From Hellea sp039977295 (GTDB taxonomy: Bacteria > Pseudomonadota > Alphaproteobacteria > Caulobacterales > Maricaulaceae), in NCBI GenBank assembly GCA_039977295.1, contig JBDWDN010000012.1:620001-684000 (forward strand): a DNA stretch of 64,000 nt, read 5' to 3'. The stretch's first letter is position 1. Every line of letters begins with the position of its first letter. The notes beneath the pieces were generated by a model, which ran no database searches, was not told where the DNA came from, and worked only from the letters and a program-made list of their open reading frames with translations. The translations under genes were made by a program, and so were the position numbers. This document shows, piece by piece, positions 1-9,592 of the stretch.

Positions 1-41
1 CCGACACCTCCGCCAGCAATTAAGATATGCGGTGCGGGCAA
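1..41 (-). CDS. N-terminus of a probable FAD-dependent oxidoreductase (partial)
   Basis: Only the first 13-14 codons lie in the window. On the minus strand, directly after the racemase stop codon, a TTG codon at 41..39 opens a frame reading LPAPHILIAGGGVG. This is the beta-strand plus glycine-rich turn (GxGxxG) that starts FAD- or NAD(P)-binding Rossmann folds, typical of flavoprotein monooxygenases. The short spacing to the racemase suggests co-transcription. The start codon and the rest of the protein cannot be judged, and no clear Shine-Dalgarno sequence precedes the TTG. Confidence 0.45.
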   Translation of the reverse strand, partial: MPAPHILIAGGGV

Positions 42-44
42 GGC

Positions 45-1175
45 TTAGTCTTTCGCGATGACGGTTTTATCAGCGATTAATGTTTCAATAGCCGCGTCAT
101 CAAACCCTGCTTCAGTCAAGAGAGCGCGGGTATCGCCTCCAGGATCAGCCAATGCGTAGTCAGGACGGTTTTCGCTTGAGCTAAATTGCGGGGCTGCGCC
201 CGGATGTATGCGTCCACTATGTTCAGCTAACCCGCCCCGCGCGGAATTTTGCGGATGCTCCGGCGCTTCTAAATATGTCAGAACCGGCGTAACGCAGGCA
301 TCTGTTCCATCAAATAAAGCGGCCCACTCATCGCGGGGTTTGCTTGCAAAGACAGCCTCCAATTTTTGATGTTGCTCAGCCCATAATTTCGGGTTGTTTT
401 GCGGGCCAAAGGCATCGGTGTCAACTTTGAGGATATCCATCATGATCGCGAAGAATTGCGGCTCGATACATCCTACCGCCATATATTTTTGATCCTGCGT
501 TTGGTAACAGCGGTAATAAGGCATTGCGCCGTCAAGCAGGTTTGACTGCCTGTCCGTTCGCCACTGGCCAAGTGCGTGGAGAGAGTAAACAATCCCCATC
601 ATAGAGGATGTGCCGTCGATAATCGCGGCGTCGACGATGTCGCCTTTTCCTGTCTTTTGGGCCTGCAAGAGCGCCGCCAAAACGCCCGTCACAAGAAACA
701 TTGTGCCGCCGCCATAATCTCCTACAAAATTTAAAGGCGGGAAGGGGGCATTATCTTTCTTCCCCATGGCTTCCAAAGCGCCTGTGATAGAAATGTAATT
801 TATGTCATGGCCAGCAGTCTTCGCCCAAGGTCCTGTTTGTCCCCATCCTGTCATCCGGCCATATACAAGCTTTGGGTTTAAAGCTTGGCAGTCTTCGGGG
901 CCCACGCCCAAACGTTCTGTTACTCCGGGGCGTAAGCCCTCAATGAGAGCGTCTGCGGTCTCGCAAAGCTTTTTGACGATATCGGCGCCTTCAGCTTGGC
1001 GAATATCAACCACAATAGATTTTTTCCCGCGCCCATCAATCGAAGGCATCACAAAGCCAGGACGATGAACAACGATAACTTCCGCGCCCATATCAGCCAA
1101 GAGCTGCCCTGCATATGGCCCGGGACCGATCCCTGCGAGTTCTATGATGCGAAATCCAGTAAGGGGGCCTGACAT
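45..1175 (-). CDS. alpha-methylacyl-CoA racemase (CaiB/BaiF CoA-transferase family III)
   Basis: A 376-residue family III CoA-transferase fold protein. It carries the alpha-methylacyl-CoA racemase signatures GHDINYISITGAL (His123) and LNFVGDYGGG (Asp153), the His/Asp pair known to move the alpha proton in the bacterial enzyme Mcr. This makes racemisation of 2-methylacyl-CoA more likely than CoA transfer. The likely role is breakdown of branched-chain or isoprenoid-derived fatty acids in the cytoplasm. Length is normal for the family (about 360-380). It diverges from ntrY across a 200-nt spacer and is followed closely by a probable flavoprotein, so the two may share an operon. Confidence 0.85.
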   Translation of the reverse strand: MSGPLTGFRIIELAGIGPGPYAGQLLADMGAEVIVVHRPGFVMPSIDGRGKKSIVVDIRQAEGADIVKKLCETADALIEGLRPGVTERLGVGPEDCQALNPKLVYGRMTGWGQTGPWAKTAGHDINYISITGALEAMGKKDNAPFPPLNFVGDYGGGTMFLVTGVLAALLQAQKTGKGDIVDAAIIDGTSSMMGIVYSLHALGQWRTDRQSNLLDGAMPYYRCYQTQDQKYMAVGCIEPQFFAIMMDILKVDTDAFGPQNNPKLWAEQHQKLEAVFASKPRDEWAALFDGTDACVTPVLTYLEAPEHPQNSARGGLAEHSGRIHPGAAPQFSSSENRPDYALADPGGDTRALLTEAGFDDAAIETLIADKTVIAKD

Positions 1176-1375
1176 TATTCACATTCTCCAAAATTCATGT
1201 CTTAAGTCTGGCTGTGGTAGATTCTAAAGGAGCAGGGGTCTATGGTTTTCTTGTTAGTGTGACAATCGATGCCGCAGAGCGCGTGCTTCTATCACAACCT
1301 CTAATGTGTTGATTTTTTGCAACAGTGCGGTAAAGAAGTAACAGTAGGCGCTTTTGCGCGTTAAATGTCGGCTAT

Positions 1376-3646
1376 ATGAACCAACAGCCAGTTATTTCGG
1401 CAGAGGAATCTGTCAGCTTGCCGCGATTGCGCCGCGCGCCGCGTATTGCGCAATCTGCTTTATTCGTAATTTTGTTTGTTGCGGCGATTATATTATTGGT
1501 TTTAGGGACGCTATTCGCCTTATCTCGCAACCCAGAACAGACGACCCAAGCTTATCCTATTTTATTATTTAACCTTGGCTTGATTATCACATTGGGAATT
1601 TACTTAGGCTTTCGGGTTTGGACAGGATTATTCGCCAAACGCCGTAGGCAATCCGCGCCATTGCTTCATAGACGTTTCGTGACAATCTTTAGCTTGGCAG
1701 CTTTGACCCCCGCGATTGTCGTGGGCGCATTTTCGACATCGCTAATCAGTCAAAATATCAATGACCTCTTCGGTGAGAATGTCCGCAGTAATATGGAATC
1801 GGCTCGGGAAATTTTGGACGGTTATGTTAAGCAAGAGCTTACCGAACTGGCCAGTGATGCGCGCGCCGTTGAAAATGAACTCAATCGACGTCCGCAAAAT
1901 ATTACATCGCGTATTTCCTACACGGCGGATTTGCAAATTATTGCCCGTGTCCGAGATTTGGATGCTGTCTACATCATGCAAAAGGACGGCTATCTTTTTA
2001 CCCGTGTTGAAAGCGCGATTGCGCCTGTTTTCGAAATTCCATTGCAAGGCGTTTTTGAGGGCATGAAGCCTAATGAAATCGCCTTTATTCAGCGCGACGA
2101 TATTGATTACCTTATCGCTGTAACGCAGCTCGATGCCTATGAAGATGTCTATCTTTATGTTGGCCGTGTTTTGCGGTCCAATAATCGCGTGCTGTCTTCT
2201 CTGTCGGGAATTGCGAACGCCTCAGACGCGATAGACGCGTTTAATACTGATCAGAATTTGATGAGTAAAATTTTCTTTCTCACTTTTATAGAGACCGCTC
2301 TGCTCATTCTTTTTGCTGCGGTGTGGCTGGGTTTGGCGCTGGCGAACCGTATTATCGATCCGTTGGGGCGCTTAATTACAGCGTCTGAACGTGTGCGCAG
2401 CGGCGATATGACAGCCCGCGTTGATGTGCAGGGCGATTGGGGGGAGATGTCAGATCTTGGCAGCGCCTTTAACCGAATGACCCGTCAGCTTAACTCACAG
2501 CGGGACGAACTTATTCGAGAACATGACATATCAGAGCAGCGCCGACAGTTTTCTGAGGCTGTGCTGTCAGGCGTGCGGGCAGGGGTCATTGGCTTGACGC
2601 AATCTGGACGCATTACCCTCATGAATCAATCGGCAGGACGGTTATTGGGCTCGCGGGATGCGGCCATGCTTGGCTATCCGATTGAAGATGTTCTGCCCGA
2701 ATTTACGGCGGCCTTCAGCAAAGCGCGGGAGTCAATTCAGGGCACGGCCGAAGATCAAATTAATTTTGAAACAGCGGATGGAACCCGGAATTTCGATTTA
2801 CGCGTTTCGGCCTATCAAGGCGCGCGAAAAGATACGGGCTGGGTGATGACTTTTGATGATATGACCCGTCTTGTGACGGCGCAGAGGCATTCGGCATGGC
2901 GTGAAGTCGCGCGGCGCATTGCCCATGAAATCAAAAACCCTCTCACGCCTATTCAGCTTTCGGCAGAACGGCTCCTTAAAAAATACTCTAAAGAGATCAA
3001 GACGGACCCTGAGGTCTTTCAAAACTGCGCGCAAACAATTATCCGCCAAGTGGGCTCTCTTGAGCAAATGGTGAATGAGTTCTCCGCTTTTGCCCGTATG
3101 CCAGCCCCTAATTTTGAGCAAACCGACCTGCGAAACTTAATTGAAGATGTTTTGTTTGCACAGGGCGTAGCTTTTCCTGACATTGAGTTTGGGCTTGAGG
3201 ACGAAACAAAAGGCAAGCTTCTGGCTATGTGTGATGAGCGCCTCATTACACAGGCTCTGACAAATATTTATAAAAATGCCGGCGAGTCTGTTACGCGGCG
3301 ATTAGAGGCAGCGGGGTCTGATGATCTAGGCGGCAATATAACCACGCTTGTGACTGAAACCGATGAGCTTATCAAATTGCGTATCAGTGATAATGGAATG
3401 GGCTGGCCGTTCCCCGACAAGGAACGCTTATTGGAACCTTACGTAACAACGCGCGATAGCGGTACAGGATTGGGGCTGGCTATCGTTGTGCGCATTGCGG
3501 ATGACCATGGCGGAACGCTGACGCTCCACGACCGAGACGATAATGTAACGGGAGCGGTCATTGTAATTAAGCTCCCCAAGGGCAGCACGCCTGAGGCCCG
3601 AAATTCTACCGACGACTCTATTCAAAATGATAGGATGATATCATGA
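1376..3646 (+). CDS. ntrY: nitrogen-regulation sensor histidine kinase NtrY
   Basis: A 756-residue membrane sensor kinase. In order: three hydrophobic segments near the N-terminus (about residues 33-50, 62-80, 100-122), an extracytoplasmic region of about 170 residues, a fourth membrane helix near 300-325, a HAMP linker, a PAS domain (about 390-500), the HisKA phosphoacceptor box RRIAHEIKNPLTPIQLS with His517, and a HATPase_c domain with N, G1 (DNGMGWPF) and G2 (GTGLGLAI) boxes. This is the NtrY layout of alphaproteobacteria. Its stop codon overlaps the ntrX start by 4 nt, so sensor and regulator are translationally coupled. NtrYX links nitrogen and redox state to gene expression. ntrB/ntrC, often found just upstream, are not next to it here. 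Confidence 0.93.
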   Translation: MNQQPVISAEESVSLPRLRRAPRIAQSALFVILFVAAIILLVLGTLFALSRNPEQTTQAYPILLFNLGLIITLGIYLGFRVWTGLFAKRRRQSAPLLHRRFVTIFSLAALTPAIVVGAFSTSLISQNINDLFGENVRSNMESAREILDGYVKQELTELASDARAVENELNRRPQNITSRISYTADLQIIARVRDLDAVYIMQKDGYLFTRVESAIAPVFEIPLQGVFEGMKPNEIAFIQRDDIDYLIAVTQLDAYEDVYLYVGRVLRSNNRVLSSLSGIANASDAIDAFNTDQNLMSKIFFLTFIETALLILFAAVWLGLALANRIIDPLGRLITASERVRSGDMTARVDVQGDWGEMSDLGSAFNRMTRQLNSQRDELIREHDISEQRRQFSEAVLSGVRAGVIGLTQSGRITLMNQSAGRLLGSRDAAMLGYPIEDVLPEFTAAFSKARESIQGTAEDQINFETADGTRNFDLRVSAYQGARKDTGWVMTFDDMTRLVTAQRHSAWREVARRIAHEIKNPLTPIQLSAERLLKKYSKEIKTDPEVFQNCAQTIIRQVGSLEQMVNEFSAFARMPAPNFEQTDLRNLIEDVLFAQGVAFPDIEFGLEDETKGKLLAMCDERLITQALTNIYKNAGESVTRRLEAAGSDDLGGNITTLVTETDELIKLRISDNGMGWPFPDKERLLEPYVTTRDSGTGLGLAIVVRIADDHGGTLTLHDRDDNVTGAVIVIKLPKGSTPEARNSTDDSIQNDRMIS

Positions 3647-5025
3647 AATATGACGTGTTGATTGTTGAAGATGAAGACGACATTCGCGAAATGATTGGCG
3701 GCATCCTAGAAGATGAAGGCTATGAGGTCCGATTGGCGGCCACGAGTGAAGCAGCGTTGACTGAGGTCAAGTTACGCAAACCGTCATTAGTCGTCTTGGA
3801 TGTTTGGCTCAAAGGGAGCTCGATGGACGGAATTGAACTTTTGGGGCATCTAAAGGGAATTCACCCCAATCTTCCAGTTATCATTATCAGCGGACATGGA
3901 ACTGTGGAAACTGCCGTATCTGCTATCCGTAAAGGCGCTTATGATTATATCGTAAAGCCTTTTAAGGCCGACAAGTTATTGGTAACCGCAAGCCGCGCTC
4001 TTGAAAATGCGCGCCTTCGCCGTGAAAATGCAGAACTGAAAGGCAAAGCGCCTTCAGATGATACATTAGTGGGAACGTCGCAGCAGATTGTCCAGCTTCG
4101 CCAAAAAATTTCCAAAATCGCCGCCACCAATAGCCGTGTCTTAATCTCGGGACCATCAGGATCTGGCAAAGAGCTTATTGCGCGCATGTTGCATGGCCAT
4201 TCAAATCGAGCTCAGGGCCCTTTTAAGGCGGTTAATGCAGCTTCTATGGTGCCTGAACGGGTGGAAGAAGAGCTTTTTGGGGTTGAGGATGATGACGGCA
4301 ACTCAACCAAGGTTGGACTGTTGGAACGCGCGCATAACGGGACGTTATATCTTGATGAAGTTGCGGATATGCCAATGGAAACACAGGGGAAACTCTTGCG
4401 GTTACTTGTTGAGCAGCGCTTTCGCCGTTTGGGCGGAAAGGATGATGTGCAAGTCGATGTTCGGGTTATCACATCGAGTTCTCGTGATCTTGCAAAGGAT
4501 GTTGAGTTGGGACGTTTTCGCGAAGACCTATTTCACCGCCTAAATGTCATGCCACTTGAAGCTACGCCGCTGAGTGAGCGCCGTGAAGACATTCCTGCTC
4601 TTGTTGAGCATTTTATAGGGCAGCTTGCGTCATCTACGGGCCTTCCGCCGCGGCAAATCGGGGGCGATGCTATGGCGGCATTGCAAGCCCATGATTGGCC
4701 CGGAAATGTGCGCCAGCTTAGAAATAACGTGGAACGGCTTTTAATATTAGCGACAGGGGAACCCGCGCAGCCTATTACGCTAGAGACATTACCGCCCGAG
4801 GTTTCTGTTGTGCGGGCCTCAACAGGCGCAAATGAGAATGAAAAAATGATTGCCATGCCCTTGCGCGATGCCAGAGAGCATTTCGAAAGGGAATATCTCC
4901 AAGCGCAGATTGATCGCTTTGGCGGGAATATTTCACGCACAGCTAGCTTTGTCGGGATGGAGCGTTCGGCCTTGCATCGCAAACTCAAATCTCTAGGATT
5001 AGGCACGAATGGTCGCGACGATTAG
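3643..5025 (+). CDS. ntrX: NtrX response regulator, AAA+ type, without a canonical GAFTGA loop
   Basis: A 460-residue regulator: receiver domain with phosphoacceptor Asp53 (VVLDVWLKG), AAA+ domain with Walker A GPSGSGKE (about 170-177) and Walker B TLYLDEV (about 234-240), and a Fis-type helix-turn-helix at the C-terminus (GGNISRTASFVGMERSALHR). The stretch after ELFG, where sigma-54 activators carry GAFTGA, reads VEDDDGNSTKVG (residues 214-225), so the loop that contacts sigma-54 is missing. A missing loop is, as far as I recall, known for NtrX of some alphaproteobacteria, and it implies DNA-binding regulation without classical sigma-54 activation. It is coupled to ntrY by a 4-nt overlap and followed after 27 nt by trkA. 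Confidence 0.93.
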   Translation: MKYDVLIVEDEDDIREMIGGILEDEGYEVRLAATSEAALTEVKLRKPSLVVLDVWLKGSSMDGIELLGHLKGIHPNLPVIIISGHGTVETAVSAIRKGAYDYIVKPFKADKLLVTASRALENARLRRENAELKGKAPSDDTLVGTSQQIVQLRQKISKIAATNSRVLISGPSGSGKELIARMLHGHSNRAQGPFKAVNAASMVPERVEEELFGVEDDDGNSTKVGLLERAHNGTLYLDEVADMPMETQGKLLRLLVEQRFRRLGGKDDVQVDVRVITSSSRDLAKDVELGRFREDLFHRLNVMPLEATPLSERREDIPALVEHFIGQLASSTGLPPRQIGGDAMAALQAHDWPGNVRQLRNNVERLLILATGEPAQPITLETLPPEVSVVRASTGANENEKMIAMPLRDAREHFEREYLQAQIDRFGGNISRTASFVGMERSALHRKLKSLGLGTNGRDD

Positions 5026-5052
5026 GCTCGGCCCAGTGAGGGACTTAAAGAT

Positions 5053-6426
5053 ATGAGAGTCATCATATGCGGCGCGGGGCGTGTTGGTCACGGCCTAGCC
5101 TCTCGGCTAGCGGCAGAAAATAATACGGTTACAGTTGTTGATCTGTCGCCCGATCTTATACGTCAAATCACAACGGACCTGGATGTTCGGGGTGTTGTCG
5201 GACATGGCTCTCATCCCGACATTTTAAAACGCGCTGGCGTAGAGAGCGCCGACATGATTATTGCTGTGACCTATTCCGATGAGGTCAATATGATTGCGTG
5301 TCAGGTCGCTCATTCCCTTTTTGACGTGCCGACCAAGGTCGCCCGAGTGAGAGCTCAAAGCTATCTTGGGACTGAGTATAACGACCTTTACAGCCGTGAA
5401 AATATGCCAATCGACATTATCATTTCACCCGAAATTGAAATTGGCCGCGCCATTCTACGCCGCCTCAACACGCCCGGCGCGTTTAATGTGGTTAGTTTTG
5501 CCGAAGGCCGTATTCAAATGTTAGGCGTCAAGATTGGCGAAGATTGTCCTATTGTCGATACGCCTATTAAACAAATTCCAGATTTATTTCCAGGATTGCA
5601 CGCCGCTATCGTCGGGATTAAGCGCGAAGACGAGATTTTTGCGCCGCGGCCAGAGGACCCCCTCAATGTTGGGGATGAGGCCTATTTCCTGACTCAATCC
5701 GAGCATTCTGGACGGCTGCTGGAGATTGTGGGTTCACGGGATCGCAAGGCGCGTAACATCGTTATTATAGGCGGCGGAAATATTGGCGCTTATGTTGCCA
5801 AAGAATTGGAAACCGTCCCGGGGGTGCGCGTACGGGTGATAGAGCGGGACAAAGACCAAGCAGAAATTGCCGCGGAATCGCTTAAACGAACAGTGATCCT
5901 TCATGGAGACGCAATGGATGCCTCGTTACAAGAAGAAGCCGGCGTCGCTACTTCAGAAATGGTCATTTGCCTAACGAATGATGATAAAACGAATATTCTC
6001 TCAGCTGTGTTGGCCAAAAAGCTTGGCGCGCAGCATACGATTAGTCTCATTAACGAAGTTTCCATGCAGGATATGCAATCGGAACTGGGGATTGATATGG
6101 TCATCGACCCTCGGGCGAGCACGATATCATCCATTCTACGCCATGTGCGCCGCGGCCGTATCTTGGATGTGTATTCCCTTGAACAGGGACGCGCTGAAAT
6201 CATGGAAGGGGAAGTCCTTGAAACCTCTCCTTTGGCTGGAAAATCATTACGCGACGCTGGGCTTATTGACGGCATCGCTATCGGCGCAATCCTTCACCAG
6301 GGACGCGTTATATTCCCGACAGATGACATAGTTATCAAAACAGGGGACCACGTCGTTTTACTTGCCGAGAAATCTGCAATGAAAGATATTGAACAAATGT
6401 TCCGCGTAAGCTCGGATTACTTTTAA
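5053..6426 (+). CDS. trkA: Trk potassium uptake system NAD-binding protein TrkA
   Basis: A 457-residue cytoplasmic gating subunit of the Trk potassium channel. It contains two tandem RCK modules, each with a Rossmann NAD(H)-binding turn: IICGAGRVGHGLA at the N-terminus and IVIIGGGNIGAYVA near residue 236. Each is followed by a TrkA-C lobe (the second ends in TGDHVVLLAEKSAM). Length equals that of E. coli TrkA (458). It lies 27 nt after ntrX and 9 nt before trkH, the membrane subunit it controls. The ntrY-ntrX-trkA order is common in alphaproteobacteria and suggests transcription with the two-component genes. Confidence 0.95.
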   Translation: MRVIICGAGRVGHGLASRLAAENNTVTVVDLSPDLIRQITTDLDVRGVVGHGSHPDILKRAGVESADMIIAVTYSDEVNMIACQVAHSLFDVPTKVARVRAQSYLGTEYNDLYSRENMPIDIIISPEIEIGRAILRRLNTPGAFNVVSFAEGRIQMLGVKIGEDCPIVDTPIKQIPDLFPGLHAAIVGIKREDEIFAPRPEDPLNVGDEAYFLTQSEHSGRLLEIVGSRDRKARNIVIIGGGNIGAYVAKELETVPGVRVRVIERDKDQAEIAAESLKRTVILHGDAMDASLQEEAGVATSEMVICLTNDDKTNILSAVLAKKLGAQHTISLINEVSMQDMQSELGIDMVIDPRASTISSILRHVRRGRILDVYSLEQGRAEIMEGEVLETSPLAGKSLRDAGLIDGIAIGAILHQGRVIFPTDDIVIKTGDHVVLLAEKSAMKDIEQMFRVSSDYF

Positions 6427-6435
6427 ACCCGCTCA

Positions 6436-7875
6436 ATGGCTATTACCCGGATCATTTTGTGGCTAGGGAACACCTTCGTTCTTTGTGCCATTTTATTGGC
6501 CTTTACGGGGCTAGCCTCCTTTTTCATGCTAGAAATTCCTTCTGCATTAGCGATGGCGGGACTCGCTCTGGCGTCCGGGGTGTTTGGTATTATCTTAATA
6601 GCGACAACTCATAATACGCCCGCGCGCGAGACTAATGCCGACGCTCTCGTATTCTTGCTGATTTTTTGGATGTTGGTGCCTGCAATCGCCGCCATGCCCT
6701 ATCTTGTTTTAGGCGTATCAGATAACATAGTCTCGGCTTATTTCGAGGCCGTTTCAGCTTTTACAACAACAGGCGCAAGCGGATTAAATCCTGACGACCT
6801 TCCTAAAGCCTTGCTGTTATGGCGGGCCTTGCTTCAATGGTTTGGCGGAGTCTGCGTCGCAACTTTTGCCGTCGTCATTTTAGCAGCTTTAAACTTAGCA
6901 GGGACGGGCATTCATAGATCGATGTTGTTTACCCTGAAAAAAGGCGAGCTTTTTGAGAGGCTTATTGGAATAGGGCGCGTTATTGCGGGTATTTATGTTT
7001 TTCTTGCAGCGCTCTGTTTCATTGCCATGGTCGTAACGGGCACCTCGACCTTCGACGCTCTTACGCTCTCTCTTAGCGGCGTATCAACAGGCGGCTTAAC
7101 CCCGCAATCGGGGCCTCTATCGGGCTATATCGGGCCATTGAGCGCTATTGTTTTGGGAGTGTTCTGTCTGTTTGGCGCTATGAATATTGCCATAATATGG
7201 GATCTTTTACGCTTGCGGCGAATGAGAAACATTTTTGTGCTTTTAAGAAATGTGGAACATCGCGGCCTCTTTGTCATAACAACGCTTCTTTTGCTATTTG
7301 GCGTTTTTTATGTAGGCCTAAATCATGCCTTCACCGTGATTATCGAAAGTGTATATTTTGTGAGCACGGCTGGTTTTGATTTTAACGTCATTGGACTTGA
7401 AATGTTGCCGCCCGTGATTCTCATTGCCGTCGCCCTGATAGGCGGTTCAGCGCTTTCAACAGCTGGCGGTGTAAAGATCATTCGTCTCCTTTTACTATTT
7501 CGTCATCTTGGCACCGATATGAGCCGCCTTTCGCATCCCTCACGTATTGTGCCGGTGTCTTTTAAAAGTCGGCATATCCCTGATCGGGCATTCCTATCGA
7601 TTTGGATGTATTTCTTTGGATATACTTTATTTTTTGGATTAGGAATTTTAGCTTTAGGGGCTACGGGCCTAGCTTTTGAAGACGCTGTTGTAACGGGGGC
7701 TGCCTCCATCAGCAATATGGGTCCTTTGCTCCCCGCGACCTTGCCCGAAAGTGGAATAACCTATGCGGATTTTACCACCGCTCAGATGGGAGTCTCTGCC
7801 ATTTTCATGCTGATTGGTCGCGTTGAGGTTCTAGCCGTCCTAATTTTGTTCACACCGTCATTTTGGATGCGATAA
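6436..7875 (+). CDS. trkH: Trk potassium channel membrane subunit TrkH
   Basis: A 479-residue polytopic inner-membrane protein, the ion-conducting subunit of Trk. Four M1-P-M2 repeats are visible through their selectivity-filter segments: AFTTTGASGL, LSGVSTGGLTP, YFVSTAGFDFN and VTGAASISNMGPLL. The filter glycines are present in the first three and in modified form (SNMG) in the fourth, as is normal for TrkH. Length matches the family (about 480). It starts 9 nt after trkA, so the two subunits are made from one message. Confidence 0.94.
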   Translation: MAITRIILWLGNTFVLCAILLAFTGLASFFMLEIPSALAMAGLALASGVFGIILIATTHNTPARETNADALVFLLIFWMLVPAIAAMPYLVLGVSDNIVSAYFEAVSAFTTTGASGLNPDDLPKALLLWRALLQWFGGVCVATFAVVILAALNLAGTGIHRSMLFTLKKGELFERLIGIGRVIAGIYVFLAALCFIAMVVTGTSTFDALTLSLSGVSTGGLTPQSGPLSGYIGPLSAIVLGVFCLFGAMNIAIIWDLLRLRRMRNIFVLLRNVEHRGLFVITTLLLLFGVFYVGLNHAFTVIIESVYFVSTAGFDFNVIGLEMLPPVILIAVALIGGSALSTAGGVKIIRLLLLFRHLGTDMSRLSHPSRIVPVSFKSRHIPDRAFLSIWMYFFGYTLFFGLGILALGATGLAFEDAVVTGAASISNMGPLLPATLPESGITYADFTTAQMGVSAIFMLIGRVEVLAVLILFTPSFWMR

Positions 7876-7929
7876 AGCCTCAGCCTAGGTTAATATTGGG
7901 AAATATACAGCAAGACTCCACTTATACAC

Positions 7930-7958
7930 TTGCGTCACCCAAGGGGCGTTATCTATTA
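7930..7958 (+). promoter_or_regulatory. candidate promoter for hfq
   Basis: TTGCGT (7930-7935) and CTATTA (7953-7958) are separated by 17 nt, about 57 nt upstream of the hfq start in the 139-nt gap after trkH. They resemble sigma-70 -35 and -10 boxes. Alphaproteobacterial promoters are loosely conserved, so this is a suggestion only. Confidence 0.22.
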
Positions 7959-8014
7959 GAAGCTGTGGGTTGCGAAGAACGAGTCGCATAAAAACAATAA
8001 AAAAGGAAAATACA

Positions 8015-8260
8015 ATGTCAGGTGATAAAAAACAGAACCTCCAAGACACATTTTTGAACTCCGTTCGTAAAACGAAAACACCCCTAACAATTTTTCTTGT
8101 TAACGGTGTTAAACTCCAAGGTGTTGTGACTTGGTTTGATAATTTTTGTGTGTTACTGCGCCGCGACGGGCAAATTCAGCTCGTTTATAAACACGCGATA
8201 TCGACCATCATGCCATCCGGGCCTGTTTCAATGTTCGACGCGGAAAAAGTTGAAGATTAA
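8015..8260 (+). CDS. hfq: RNA chaperone Hfq
   Basis: An 81-residue Sm-like protein, the usual length for alphaproteobacterial Hfq. The Sm1 motif (QDTFLNSVRKTKTPLTIFLV) and the Sm2 core YKHAISTIMP are intact, including Gln9 and the KH pair that line the proximal RNA-binding face. The ATG at 8015 is chosen over an in-frame upstream start because AAAAGGAAAA sits at the right distance and the family begins with a short MxxxKxQNLQD. Hfq pairs small RNAs with messages as a homohexamer. It lies 6 nt before hflX, the classical hfq-hflX pair. Confidence 0.97.
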   Translation: MSGDKKQNLQDTFLNSVRKTKTPLTIFLVNGVKLQGVVTWFDNFCVLLRRDGQIQLVYKHAISTIMPSGPVSMFDAEKVED

Positions 8261-8266
8261 CCTTAT

Positions 8267-9580
8267 ATGATAACGCGCGATACGCCTGTTGAAAACGCTC
8301 TGGTTCTCCATCCTCGCTTCGCTAATGTTCGCGCCAGCGATGTCGATTACGATTTAGAAGAGGCTATAGGCCTGGCTGAGGCGCTTGGCGTTGACACGAA
8401 GGGCTCACGCATTGTGCCTGTTCGCGATCTTAAGGTTTCTAACTTCTTTGGATCTGGGCAAATTGCCGAAATTGGGACTGAGATTAAAGCCCATGATGTT
8501 AACGTGGTCATCATCAATGGAAGCCTTTCGCCCGTGCAGCAACGTAACCTCGAGCGTTTATGGGGCGTCAAAGTCATTGACCGTACAGGGTTGATTCTAG
8601 AAATTTTTGGCCTGCGCGCGGCAACCAAAGAAGGTAAACTTCAGGTTGAGCTTGCGCGTCAGGGCTATGAGCGCTCCCGACTCGTGCGGACATGGACCCA
8701 TTTGGAGCGCCAACGAGGCGGTACGGGCGGCCTCGCAGGCCCTGGCGAAACTCAAATTGAGAGTGACCGCCGCGTCCTCGATGATAAAATGACAAAGCTA
8801 AAGCGTGAGCTTGAGCAGGTTCGCCGCACACGCGGGCTGCAGCGCCAGAAACGAAAACGGGCGCCTGAACGCGTTGTTGCCTTAGTCGGCTATACCAATG
8901 CTGGGAAGTCGACACTTTTCAATCTACTGACGGAAGGCGGCGTTTTTGTAAAAGACATGTTGTTCGCGACACTCGATACGACGCACAGAGTGCTGACCTT
9001 GCCAAGCGGGCAAAACGCTGTCTTATCTGATACGGTAGGATTTATTTCCGACCTACCGACGGCTTTGATCACAGCTTTCCGAGCAACGCTTGAAGAGGTA
9101 AAAGAAGCTGACTTGCTTATTCATGTGCGAGACATTTCTGACCCTTTGACAGAGCGCCGCCGCAATGAAGTTCTGCAAGTGCTTGATCAAATTGGGGCCG
9201 GTCCGTCACATAACCAGGACATTATCGAAGTTTGGAATAAGGTTGACCTTGTAGGTGAGGTGCAAATGAACAAGCTTTCGGAGCGTTCAACGGCTTCGCT
9301 CGAACTTGAAGATATGATGCCTGCTTATCCTGTGAGCTGCCGCAAAGGTTTGGGGCTGGACGTCCTTCAAGAGGGTATTGAAGCCATGCTGACCAAGGGC
9401 GACGAGGTCTTAAGCGTTGAGATTCCGCCGCAGAGCTATGACGTTCGGGCTTGGCTGCACAAAAACGGCCACGTCATTAGCGAGAAAAGCCGCCGCAACG
9501 GCAATTGTGAAATGAATGTCCGTTTGTCCGAATCTGACGCGGGTAAATTACGCGCGCGGCATAGCGATTTAGTGACTTAA
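8267..9580 (+). CDS. hflX: ribosome-associated GTPase HflX
   Basis: A 437-residue GTPase. The HflX N-terminal domain (about 1-190) carries the GTGGLAGPGETQIE signature of this family. The G domain has G1 GYTNAGKSTL, G3 DTVGFISDLP and G4 NKVD. HflX splits or rescues stalled ribosomes under stress. It follows hfq by 6 nt and ends 12 nt before the convergent mazG stop. No truncation is seen. Confidence 0.95.
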   Translation: MITRDTPVENALVLHPRFANVRASDVDYDLEEAIGLAEALGVDTKGSRIVPVRDLKVSNFFGSGQIAEIGTEIKAHDVNVVIINGSLSPVQQRNLERLWGVKVIDRTGLILEIFGLRAATKEGKLQVELARQGYERSRLVRTWTHLERQRGGTGGLAGPGETQIESDRRVLDDKMTKLKRELEQVRRTRGLQRQKRKRAPERVVALVGYTNAGKSTLFNLLTEGGVFVKDMLFATLDTTHRVLTLPSGQNAVLSDTVGFISDLPTALITAFRATLEEVKEADLLIHVRDISDPLTERRRNEVLQVLDQIGAGPSHNQDIIEVWNKVDLVGEVQMNKLSERSTASLELEDMMPAYPVSCRKGLGLDVLQEGIEAMLTKGDEVLSVEIPPQSYDVRAWLHKNGHVISEKSRRNGNCEMNVRLSESDAGKLRARHSDLVT

Positions 9581-9592
9581 GACCATATTAGG

